This document shows, piece after piece, positions 5,672 through 13,674 of a stretch of DNA of 18,386 nt (position 1 is the first letter of the stretch; the number at the start of each line of letters is the position of its first letter). This DNA comes from JABJPM01 sp964344655. Lineage in GTDB: Archaea > Nanobdellota > Nanobdellia > SCGC-AAA011-G17 > PNOQ01. The notes beneath the pieces are model-generated. The model searched no databases. It worked only from the letters and a program-made list of their open reading frames with translations, and was not told where the DNA came from. The stretch is taken from positions 1 through 18,386 of the forward strand of contig CAYFOF010000008.1 in the NCBI GenBank assembly GCA_964344655.1, given 5' to 3'. The translations under genes and the position numbers were made by a program.

Positions 5672-8179
5672 TTATGTATCCGTGGTTATTGTTTTTATTG
5701 TTCCATTATCGAATTTTATCCTGAATGATTGATTACCAGCGCCATCATCAAATATGTATAATCTTGCAAAACCAGCAGATGGAGTAGATGGTGCAGTGGT
5801 AATATCATTCATATCAACATAATCTGTATCTGCCACTAGTCCTGCCGAACCAGCGAACCTGTGCTGACCTGTGGTGTTGGTAAATGAGTAAACAGTCACA
5901 CCATTATCAGTCAGTAGATAATCTGCTGATGAGTTCAGTTTGATTTCTAATATGTTGCCGCTATTTCCTATTATCTCTGCTACTTTGCTTGAATACTCGC
6001 CTATTATGTCAAGCCCCAGATTATCAATTTTCACTCTTGGTGTACTTGCGCCAACTTCAAATTCAAACGTGTTACCAGTTCCAACATTGAGGAATAAATC
6101 GTTTGTTAGTGAGAATAGTGACGGCTTTGTTCCTGTGGCATTATAGAAATTCATTATGCTGACATTGGATAAATTCTTGTCGTTAATGTCCACGTCATTG
6201 AACAGATTGATACCAGCAGAATCGGCACCGAAGTTGGCTATCTGTGTCGAGATGTCGGTTGCCGTATCGGCATATATTGCTAGTATTCCACTTGTATTTG
6301 CTGCACTTAATTGGAATGTAGAACCTGAATTTGTCAGTAAGCCAATTACCGTATCCCCTGTGGCACCTGTAACCTGTAATTGATTGACATCGGTAATACT
6401 ATTATTTTCCATATCAACATTGACACCATTACATTGTAGTTCTGTTGATGTTAATGTCATCTGTGCGGTACCGTTCATATCCCATACGAATCTGTCTGCA
6501 GTTGCAGAGGGTACGTTGAATATCATATCGTCATCGCCACCATTATTGACTAGTTGTATTGAGCCTTGCGTTGTGACCTCTGACATTTTTGATGTGAATT
6601 GTACCCTACCTAGAAATACATTATACCAATTTTTGCCAGTTGTTGAACTTCCCAGATTTCCACCTGTTGTTTGATTCGGTAACAGGTCGGAGTTAATATT
6701 CGTAGTTCCCAGATTTGATAATGTAGTATTTGCGCCACCACCTACCGTATCGACATAATTTTTTGTCGCTGCGTCCTGTGCTGATGTTGGGTCAGTCACG
6801 TTTGTAATCTTGTTGCTGTTCATGTTTAATGTCGTGTTCATTAATGCGTAGATTGATAATGTATCGGTGCCACCGGTTGTGCCAAGTGTCGTATTACCAT
6901 CATTGATCAGATTTGTGCTAATATCAACTGATGAGAAAAATCCAGTACCCCATCTCAATGTCGATATACCAAGAGTATGTGTCGCTGAAATATCTGGTAC
7001 GATATTGGCATTCAGTACGAATCTATTTGAGGCATTATACGATATTAATCCATCTACTCCTGCCGGGCTTGATTCCCACGTTATGGATTCACTGTTACCC
7101 ATTCTGAGAAATCCAGAGTCAGCAGTATCAGTCGCATTTGATGACAGTATGCCAACACCTGCTATGTTGTTACCACCCAGATTCAAATCTTGATTTAATG
7201 CTGTTGGTGATGTCAGGTTTGATAGTGTTGTGTTTGCTCCACCTGCAGCCGTGGTAGGTGCTGCATTTAGCAGTGATACAACGTGTACCGTAGTCCCACC
7301 GTCATTAGTCCTGAATGTTACGACTGATGTGGTGTTTGCTGTGGTTACGATTCCAGGATCTTCCACAACTTCTGACGGCCATGTTATGACTCTACCACCT
7401 GTTGCGTCCTGTGTTACTTCGACTTCCCATTCTATCTGGTTACCTGAGGCAGGATAGTTAGAGAATGTTATCGTGATGTTTGCACCTAATGTCATTGTGG
7501 TGGAGTGTGCATTACTGGCAGATAGTGAGATTGTTTGATTTGTCGTTACTGTACCTAATACGTTCACGGAGGGAGTTAATGGGTATGATACCCCACCTCC
7601 TGCGCCACCGCCTTCCTCGCCTGACATTAATCTCCATGCAGGTCTATTACCTGCTGTGACATCTTCGATTAGTATTACTACCTCGTCACCAGATAGAGTA
7701 TAATCAGTATTGCCTGGACATAGTATTCTGCCAGGTGTGGTTGACGTTACCTCATGCGTAATGGTATAACTGTGAGTTGATACTGCGCCTGTAAGAAATA
7801 GAATTTGACCATCGTATATTGCAGGGGTTATCGTGTCTATTGTGTCCGATGTTCCTGATTCAACTGCTGCGTAAACTAAACCTCTGGTGTTCTTCTGTGT
7901 ACCTGCCGAATTCTTTGATATGTCCAAATTACCTGAAGATATTGCACTTGTTTCGGCTGTGAATGATATTGGCCCACCTATCTGACCACCAACATCAAGC
8001 CTCAGTTTACCCTCATCTGAGTTTGCTGCCGAATTACCCATTGGTGGAGATTTGGCCATCGTTCTAAATGATGAACCTATACCTGCGTTTGCCTGTCTAT
8101 TCCGTGCCGATTCCTCAGAATTCCTTCTGTCAATATTCATATTGCTATCAGATAGATTGAATCTTCTCGGTTTACCCAT
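5672..8179 (-). CDS. long tail fibre / receptor-binding protein
   Basis: An 835-residue modular beta protein. Residues 1-60 are polar and may attach to the tail. Around 210-270 is a module ending in DATGGRVITWPSEV, which is widespread in phage tail proteins. GGANTTLSNL occurs twice (313-322 and 481-490). Residues 393-412 (IVPDISATHTLGISTLRWGT) and 500-520 resemble the 'D...LGSS..RW' repeats of trimeric fibres. KITNVTDPTSAQDAATKNYV (457-476) is a classic tail-fibre motif. The C-terminus (about 800-835) is the 'PSAGFARLYIFDDGAGNQSF' closing element. No S74 chaperone domain is seen. Its ATG follows the upstream stop codon directly. It likely binds the host surface. Confidence 0.9.
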   Translation of the reverse strand: MGKPRRFNLSDSNMNIDRRNSEESARNRQANAGIGSSFRTMAKSPPMGNSAANSDEGKLRLDVGGQIGGPISFTAETSAISSGNLDISKNSAGTQKNTRGLVYAAVESGTSDTIDTITPAIYDGQILFLTGAVSTHSYTITHEVTSTTPGRILCPGNTDYTLSGDEVVILIEDVTAGNRPAWRLMSGEEGGGAGGGVSYPLTPSVNVLGTVTTNQTISLSASNAHSTTMTLGANITITFSNYPASGNQIEWEVEVTQDATGGRVITWPSEVVEDPGIVTTANTTSVVTFRTNDGGTTVHVVSLLNAAPTTAAGGANTTLSNLTSPTALNQDLNLGGNNIAGVGILSSNATDTADSGFLRMGNSESITWESSPAGVDGLISYNASNRFVLNANIVPDISATHTLGISTLRWGTGFFSSVDISTNLINDGNTTLGTTGGTDTLSIYALMNTTLNMNSNKITNVTDPTSAQDAATKNYVDTVGGGANTTLSNLGTTNINSDLLPNQTTGGNLGSSTTGKNWYNVFLGRVQFTSKMSEVTTQGSIQLVNNGGDDDMIFNVPSATADRFVWDMNGTAQMTLTSTELQCNGVNVDMENNSITDVNQLQVTGATGDTVIGLLTNSGSTFQLSAANTSGILAIYADTATDISTQIANFGADSAGINLFNDVDINDKNLSNVSIMNFYNATGTKPSLFSLTNDLFLNVGTGNTFEFEVGASTPRVKIDNLGLDIIGEYSSKVAEIIGNSGNILEIKLNSSADYLLTDNGVTVYSFTNTTGQHRFAGSAGLVADTDYVDMNDITTAPSTPSAGFARLYIFDDGAGNQSFRIKFDNGTIKTITTDT

Positions 8180-10921
8180 TTACGTGAACACCTTGCTCCC
8201 TTGAATTCTTCGTCTTAGACCACCTGCGCCATTTGGTGGTTTTGTTAGACTATACTCGATTCTCTTGGCGACAAGTTTGATAGTGTTAGCACCGTTATCA
8301 GAATCACTAATTATCTCATCATTTTCAAGATAGAATGATTCTCCAAATTTTACATCAAACATTGAATCGCCTGATGTAGTTATGTCATATTCCTTATGCC
8401 TGAACTTTTCAATCTCTAACTGTGATTTTGCGTCATTTAGTAATTGGTCATAAACCGTGATGTTTGGCCTCTGTAGGAATGTTGGCTCCAAATTCATTGT
8501 TGATTCCTGTCCTGATGTGACAAGTAGTGGCTTGATGAATCGGAATCCGTCCATGGTCAAGGTTCTTGTGGCACCGAATGTTTGTGCGAATGTAACAGAG
8601 TTGCCATTCTCGTTTATGATCGCATTGCCTGGATTAAATCGTCCAAATTTATCATATACAGATTGATACTGCACACCAAACATCTTTACGTTCCTCCATT
8701 CAAATATGTTGACTATCTCCAATTCCTTTGGTGGTACAAAATTGGCTATCACAGCATCAAATCCATAGACAGGTTTTCTTCCTCGATATATCTGAAAACC
8801 AGATATGGGCAGTATGACATCTTGCCATGTGTTTGAAAATTCTATTACAAAGTCCTGATATACAACATTATCTGATGAATCAATCATAAACGCCCTGAAT
8901 CTATGCTCGTCATTTAGTTCGTTACCGCCTATGGTTAGACTGAATTTAGCCCAGAATGCTACTGCACTAATCTGCCCTAAATCCTCGCTGGAAGAACCTT
9001 GATTAAACCCTCTCTTCCCATCGTGTGTCAGGTGCATATTCTGCATGTCTAAGGTGGCGGGTTCTGTCTTTGAGTTTGTTCCACCACCATATAGGTCACC
9101 GACACCTTCTGATACGGCATTGAAATTATTATTTGGAAATGGAAATCTAATACAGAATCCACATGTATTCTTGTAGTAATCTGATGTTTGTCCTGTGACA
9201 TCTGTCAGGCTTGAAAGTGCGCCTGATGTTGTCTTGAACTGTATCCCAGAGTCCACACTTTTGGTGAATGATTGTCCTGTGGTATCCGTGATTTGTGGAT
9301 AGTTGGTTGCGTCAGTTATCTCCGATCTTGGCGTGCCGTTTACCAGATCAACACCATTGACATTTGTGGGAACAGAGTCATACGGGTGGAAGCAGTCATT
9401 AGCCCATGCCGAACCGGATATGTCCGTGAAATTGGTAGTTGCATGGTCATACTCGTATATCTTTGCGTTATGAATTGCTGCGACCTGTACCTTGTCATTA
9501 TTACTATCAAATGAATATTTTTTAACCCACTGTGAACCGTCCCACTCTGCCACCATATTGGAAAAGTTAGCCAAGTCACCTGTGGGTACATCACTATCTA
9601 CCAGTACTCTGAATCCTCGTGGGAATCCAGTTCTGGTTCCGTCATAACTGTAGCCGTCACCCGCTGTTGCTGCAAGTGCGTCCAGTCCAGCATTATTTGC
9701 TGCTACTGCGTCAACCCATGTTCTGAAGAATGCATCGTCCCATACTACCAGATTGATGTCGAAGAATCCACCGTTTGTAAACCCTGATCTTTTTGGATCT
9801 GCACCAGAGTTTGACCAGAGTACTGCCTTGTCATCTGTCCATGGGCTATACTGAATGGAATCACCAAACTCGGATTTCATGTCTATTTGTGACCAATTAG
9901 TATCTGATGTTTGTGAGCCTATGGATCTTGTTGGTGGCGTGTGTGTACATGCTGAGGTGTCGTCATGGAGTGATTCGAAATGCTCTGCCGTACCATCTGC
10001 ATTAGTTACCTTGATTTTTGCACCTGTCTTGTATATCGCAGTATTATCATACTCTGGCCTGAATAGAAATTGTATCAACTGTGAATCATACTTTGAAAAA
10101 TCAACAGGTAATGTGCCATGGTCTGCCGAACCCCAAGCCAAAACGTTAGAGCCTGTTGGTATTGATAACTGACCCTCTTGTTCTCCAACCGTCTTAGGAT
10201 CCGTTACCTTGGCATTTTTTATCGTCTTAATTGTCGTATTTGATCCAGTTGCCCTGATTTTTGCCTCTATTGCGTTTACTGCACTTGTATCAAACGATAA
10301 CTCATAGAAGGTTAATGCACCACCTGCTGCTACTGAAGCACCCATCTTATCCACCACATCAATCCAGCGATTATAGACGGTTTCCTCGTTTAGCCCATAC
10401 TCGTAGTTGTTGGCAGTGTATGATGGTAGGTTATTCCCATCTGTACCATTCCATACTGTATCATGACGTGTTAATGCAGGTTGATTACTGCCCTTATTTT
10501 CGTTGTAGTAATCGCCTATATCGTCAGCTACTGCAAATGCGTTTGTAAAGTAGAATGGTTTTGACATGTGTATATGCTGGGTATGATATTCAATCCCAAG
10601 GCATTCAAGTGTAAGTATTGATCCCTCGGCTTTTGACTGTGACGGTATTATATCGACAACTTCAAAATATCTATCATACGAATTACTTGATTTGTCATCT
10701 ATCTGTATGCGGAAACGATCATGAATGTCTATCTGGTTACCAGATACGATATAATTTCCATCGAGTGACCTAAGTATGATTCTAGCCTGATTAACTTCAC
10801 CTGTACCAGTATCCGTGAATAGTGGTAATGCCTTCACATCACTTGTTATTATTGCGTTGGTTGCATAATTGTCAGAATTGTCATACCACGTTACGACAAG
10901 ATTATCGAAATTAGATGGCAT
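8180..10921 (-). CDS. large tail-tip / baseplate hub protein
   Basis: I choose the ATG at 10921-10919 (913 residues). It is preceded by GGTGGTGAT, an excellent archaeal ribosome-binding site with about 7 nt spacing. An in-frame GTG at 10936 would place the start inside that site. The N-terminal 130 residues read as a tail-hub-like beta domain (RIQIDDKSSNSYDRYFEVVDII ... LTLECLGIEYHTQHIH). Several carbohydrate-binding-like or jelly-roll segments follow, and the C-terminus is basic (GGLRRRIQGSKVFT). No peptidase or lysozyme motif is evident. Size and place between the distal tail protein and the fibre support a hub or tip role that holds the fibre. Confidence 0.75.
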   Translation of the reverse strand: MPSNFDNLVVTWYDNSDNYATNAIITSDVKALPLFTDTGTGEVNQARIILRSLDGNYIVSGNQIDIHDRFRIQIDDKSSNSYDRYFEVVDIIPSQSKAEGSILTLECLGIEYHTQHIHMSKPFYFTNAFAVADDIGDYYNENKGSNQPALTRHDTVWNGTDGNNLPSYTANNYEYGLNEETVYNRWIDVVDKMGASVAAGGALTFYELSFDTSAVNAIEAKIRATGSNTTIKTIKNAKVTDPKTVGEQEGQLSIPTGSNVLAWGSADHGTLPVDFSKYDSQLIQFLFRPEYDNTAIYKTGAKIKVTNADGTAEHFESLHDDTSACTHTPPTRSIGSQTSDTNWSQIDMKSEFGDSIQYSPWTDDKAVLWSNSGADPKRSGFTNGGFFDINLVVWDDAFFRTWVDAVAANNAGLDALAATAGDGYSYDGTRTGFPRGFRVLVDSDVPTGDLANFSNMVAEWDGSQWVKKYSFDSNNDKVQVAAIHNAKIYEYDHATTNFTDISGSAWANDCFHPYDSVPTNVNGVDLVNGTPRSEITDATNYPQITDTTGQSFTKSVDSGIQFKTTSGALSSLTDVTGQTSDYYKNTCGFCIRFPFPNNNFNAVSEGVGDLYGGGTNSKTEPATLDMQNMHLTHDGKRGFNQGSSSEDLGQISAVAFWAKFSLTIGGNELNDEHRFRAFMIDSSDNVVYQDFVIEFSNTWQDVILPISGFQIYRGRKPVYGFDAVIANFVPPKELEIVNIFEWRNVKMFGVQYQSVYDKFGRFNPGNAIINENGNSVTFAQTFGATRTLTMDGFRFIKPLLVTSGQESTMNLEPTFLQRPNITVYDQLLNDAKSQLEIEKFRHKEYDITTSGDSMFDVKFGESFYLENDEIISDSDNGANTIKLVAKRIEYSLTKPPNGAGGLRRRIQGSKVFT

Positions 10922-11420
10922 TTGCCAAATCACCACCTAATGCCAACGATAATATGATACCTACCTGATCCTTGTTTTCACCATCTCGCACAAAACGTAT
11001 TGACCTGATGTGGTAGCCATACGTTGAAGTCGGATCAACGCTGAACTGTGGCAAGTCATCTAGTCTTAGACCATATCGGCCTTTCGTGTAGCTGGTTGTG
11101 GTATTACCATTCTTTAGCCATTTGATTAACTTGTTTATCGAATTTGTTGATACGTTATTATCTGCGTTTCTGATACGTCCTGTTATCTGAATATCCAAGC
11201 CCTCAATACCCATGTCCTGCAGTTCATTATTATCCACGTTTACGCCCTCATTCTCTGGTACAGCCCTGCGAAAATCTATGTCCGTTTGGAATATGAAACT
11301 ACCAGAAGCAGTTATCGGTGATTCGTTGAATAGCACTGTATTGGTTGATGTTGCAGTTGTTTCGGTACCGTTTACAGCACCAGATTGCACTTGCCATATT
11401 GCAGCATTCTCTCCGGCCAT
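10911..11420 (-). CDS. distal tail / baseplate protein
   Basis: A 169-residue beta-rich protein. Residues 74-81 (LDIQITGR) lead into a helix (SINKLIKWLKNG) and then YGLRLDDLPQFSVDPTSTYGYHIRSIRFV, with a final strand GIILSLALGG. The pattern of a tube-like beta sandwich with one helix fits distal tail or second tube-like proteins of siphoviruses. Its place between the short tape-measure candidate and the tail-tip protein agrees. The ATG at 11420 overlaps the previous stop by 1 nt (TAATG), and its end overlaps the next gene. Family membership is inferred from context. Confidence 0.6.
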   Translation of the reverse strand: MAGENAAIWQVQSGAVNGTETTATSTNTVLFNESPITASGSFIFQTDIDFRRAVPENEGVNVDNNELQDMGIEGLDIQITGRIRNADNNVSTNSINKLIKWLKNGNTTTSYTKGRYGLRLDDLPQFSVDPTSTYGYHIRSIRFVRDGENKDQVGIILSLALGGDLANAI

Positions 11421-12118
11421 TATGCTCTAAACCTTCCTCTACCTCTGGAATTTGATATGTTTCCACCGGCTGCCTGTTCCACTATCGATGGCACCTCAAA
11501 GTTATTTGTTATCGGTTGTGGTTGTAATCCGGCTAGTACTCTTAGGTTTCCACTACGCTGTCCTTGGCCACCTCTTAATCCACCCATTGTAGTTACGATT
11601 ATGGAGGAGTATCCCTGTCTTAACTTCTGTTTTTCCTCTCTACTACGGAATGCAAGTATCTCTTTTGTAATGTCACGCCTGAATCTTCTGTCTAGGAATC
11701 GTCCGGGTTTGAGTAATTCTGATATGATATACTTTACAATTTCAAAGAAGAATAATGCAAATGCTGCTATACCGGCACCTTTGGCAAACTTTCTCATGAT
11801 ACTGGACATGAAGAATCCAACTGGATTATTTGCCAATGCTTTAATGTTTCCGAATTGATTCTCTGTCATTCTTTGTATATCGCCAACATTGCCAGAAATC
11901 ATCTGTTTCTGTGACTTTATCGTATCTGTGATGTCTACCTGTCTTTTAATTGAGTCTGGATCAGTTGTTTGTGCCTCACGAATTAACTTCTCTAGATCAG
12001 GGCTTTCCTTCTGGTTAATCTGGATTACATGATTGATATGTGTAGGGTTGGCTGATGTAATCTCTAATGATTCTATTACTCTCTCAATCATACGATTGAT
12101 TTCTTCGGCCAGAGTCAT
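11420..12118 (-). CDS. short membrane-helix protein in the tape-measure slot
   Basis: A 232-residue protein. Residues 1-20 and 38-90 are helical or coiled coil. A strongly hydrophobic helix spans about 113-135 (GIAAFALFFFEIVKYIISEL). Then comes a very basic stretch (FLDRRFRRDITKEILAFRSREEKQKLR) and a Gly/Arg-rich tail ending in RGRGRFRA. Coiled coil plus one membrane helix, lying directly after the tail tube gene, is what a tape-measure protein looks like. However, usual tape measures have 600 to over 1000 residues. At about 0.15 nm per residue this would set a tail of only about 35 nm. It may instead be a DNA-ejection protein. Confidence 0.6.
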   Translation of the reverse strand: MTLAEEINRMIERVIESLEITSANPTHINHVIQINQKESPDLEKLIREAQTTDPDSIKRQVDITDTIKSQKQMISGNVGDIQRMTENQFGNIKALANNPVGFFMSSIMRKFAKGAGIAAFALFFFEIVKYIISELLKPGRFLDRRFRRDITKEILAFRSREEKQKLRQGYSSIIVTTMGGLRGGQGQRSGNLRVLAGLQPQPITNNFEVPSIVEQAAGGNISNSRGRGRFRA

Positions 12119-12120
12119 GA

Positions 12121-12543
12121 TTATGATACCGTCACAGTGTCGCCTGTTATCCTTACAAATATATCGATTGACACCTTGCCCTCTGGTGCCTTTGTCACGT
12201 CATATTCCTTTAGTACTCCTGTCGCTGCAAAGGTTTTTGTTGCACCTGATACGTTTTTGGCTACTATCTTCCATGCCGTAGATGTCATGTCGCCATCTGT
12301 ATCAATCTGTCCCAATGTATTTAATGTGGATAATTCAGGTGTTGTTGCAAGTAATGTGGCCGTGAACCAATTATCACCTTTTCCGAATGTATAGAGTGCG
12401 TTTGCATCAGTTGTTGCCACTCGGTCTTCGGTTCTGCCGATATGTAGATTTAAGTTTGTTAACATGATATATGTATCAGCACCAACCTCGAGAGTCAGTT
12501 CAGAAGCATTGATAATTTCAGATATTTCTCCTAGATTAGCCAT
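12121..12543 (-). CDS. major tail tube protein
   Basis: A 140-residue acidic beta-rich protein. It starts with a short helix (GEISEIINASELTLEVG), has strands such as YIMLTNLNLHIGR and NWFTATLLATTPELSTL, a KIVAKN strand, and ends with GKVSIDIFVRITGDTVTVS. Size, the late strand pair and its place between tail-terminator and tape-measure genes fit the tail tube family. It would form stacked hexamer rings for DNA passage. No frameshifted chaperone gene follows, unlike lambda-type siphoviruses. ATG at 12543. No ATG alternative upstream is needed. Confidence 0.65.
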   Translation of the reverse strand: MANLGEISEIINASELTLEVGADTYIMLTNLNLHIGRTEDRVATTDANALYTFGKGDNWFTATLLATTPELSTLNTLGQIDTDGDMTSTAWKIVAKNVSGATKTFAATGVLKEYDVTKAPEGKVSIDIFVRITGDTVTVS

Positions 12544-12577
12544 AATAATATAATTCCATAATGAATCGTAAATAGAA

Positions 12578-13075
12578 CTAACTTGTCATTGCTGAACATC
12601 TTAATACCAGTTGCCTAACCTGTTTATTTGCACCAAAGTCAGGCGTTCTTCTCTCATCTCTCTCTATGTATGCAGATTGTACCTTTGGATCCGTTCCTGC
12701 AGTTGGATCCCTCAGGTCATAATTTGCGTTTATCGACTCCTTGATTAGTTTTATGAGATCATCTGCCTTCTCCTCTGCCTTCTGTCCGTCCTTGCCGTCA
12801 ACGATGAGAAAAATCTTGAATCGTAAATCATGATTTAGAACCTTCTGTGTGTTAGATGATACAGAGCCAGATACCCTTACTATGTCAGTTGCTAGGTCAT
12901 TTGTCACGTATATCACTGGCAGTGTTGTTTCCTTGTTTACGAAATCAAAGAATTTTATGCCGGCTTGGATCTTCCTTACCTTACCTGACGCACCAGTTGA
13001 ATCATATAATGAAGTATTTGAATCGAGTATATCGACAATACGTTCCTTAATTGCATAGAGGTCAAGTTCAGCCAT
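12578..13075 (-). CDS. tail terminator-like protein
   Basis: A 165-residue alpha/beta protein. It has an N-terminal helix (LDLYAIKERIVDILDSN), a central strand LPVIYVTNDL, strand LRFKIFLIVDG, a long helix (AEEKADDLIKLIKESINANY) and final strands. This helix-strand-strand-helix-strand order is that of the lambda gpU / HK97 gp10 type tail terminators, which cap the tail tube and join it to the head. Its position between connector and tube genes agrees. ATG at 13075 directly follows the upstream TAG. A 34-nt spacer without features separates it from the tail tube gene. Confidence 0.6.
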   Translation of the reverse strand: MAELDLYAIKERIVDILDSNTSLYDSTGASGKVRKIQAGIKFFDFVNKETTLPVIYVTNDLATDIVRVSGSVSSNTQKVLNHDLRFKIFLIVDGKDGQKAEEKADDLIKLIKESINANYDLRDPTAGTDPKVQSAYIERDERRTPDFGANKQVRQLVLRCSAMTS

Positions 13076-13462
13076 CTAGAACCACAGTTTGAATTCGTCC
13101 AGGAATCCTCTCTCTCTGCCGTCAAATCTGTGTGAAATGTAAGAGTTACCCTCTATTGATTGTTCCTGAACTATACCATTAATTGTTGATTCAAACATAT
13201 CTTGCCAGTGCTTGGCACCTTCAAAATCACGATTTCGTCCCTTGAACATGGCAGCCACATAGAAACAGGCTGCTAGTTTAATGTCATTTAATATTGCACC
13301 TCCCGAAAGTGGTATTCGCTCATCGTGCTGTTTCAATATGTTATCGATATGTTGGTTTGATACATCACCAAAATTATCTAACACGCTATCGTCAGCAGTA
13401 TCCGATGTTTCAATATCTAATATTCGTTTGGTTATCGTCTTATCGTAATAACTACCGGCCAT
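13076..13462 (-). CDS. head-tail connector (adaptor) protein
   Basis: A 128-residue, mostly helical protein. The central helix (GGAILNDIKLAACFYVAAMF) followed by KGRNRDFEGAKHWQDMFESTINGIV is typical of gp6-like adaptors, which form a ring below the portal. The C-terminus is RGFLDEFKLWF. The gene sits after the capsid protein and before the terminator-like gene, as expected. ATG at 13462. The preceding 34 nt (13463-13496) hold only AT-rich sequence. Confidence 0.6.
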   Translation of the reverse strand: MAGSYYDKTITKRILDIETSDTADDSVLDNFGDVSNQHIDNILKQHDERIPLSGGAILNDIKLAACFYVAAMFKGRNRDFEGAKHWQDMFESTINGIVQEQSIEGNSYISHRFDGRERGFLDEFKLWF

Positions 13463-13496
13463 ATAATCATATCGGATTGAATGAAATTAAGAGAAG

Positions 13497-13643
13497 TTAT
13501 CTATATGGTTTCTCATATTCTATTAGTTTTCCCTGATACTCATCTGTTAATTTGATATAATCCACTTCATCAATGAATGTCGGTATAACTCGCTTCATGT
13601 ATTTCAAATCATTATAATATGAATACCCTACTGCTAAACTCAT
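13497..13643 (-). CDS. 48-aa hypothetical protein after capsid gene
   Basis: ATG at 13643-13641, TAA at 13499-13497. The sequence MSLAVGYSYYNDLKYMKRVI followed by an acidic helix (FIDEVDYIKLTDEYQGKLIEYEKPYR) is tyrosine-rich and charged. No family is recognised. It lies between capsid and connector genes, right after a U8 tract, so it could be a small virion or decoration protein. A weak TTTTATTTTAA stretch precedes the ATG but is too close for a leaderless TATA box. Confidence 0.5.
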   Translation of the reverse strand: MSLAVGYSYYNDLKYMKRVIPTFIDEVDYIKLTDEYQGKLIEYEKPYR

Positions 13644-13652
13644 GATTAAAAT

Positions 13653-13660
13653 AAAAAAAA
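13653..13660 (-). terminator. U8 tract after capsid gene
   Basis: The minus transcript has eight U residues, followed by A and UUUU, 15 nt after the capsid stop codon (TAG, 13677-13675). Archaeal RNA polymerase ends transcription at such oligo-U tracts without needing a hairpin. This is the only A8 run on the plus strand in the window. Partial termination here would give a more abundant mRNA ending with the capsid gene. Confidence 0.5.
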
Positions 13661-13674
13661 GATGATGACTATTT

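Noticed and set aside
13484..13491. TTAATTT-like box about 25 nt before the connector ATG
   Set aside because: A poor match to the archaeal TATA consensus in an AT-rich spacer. Not enough for a promoter call.
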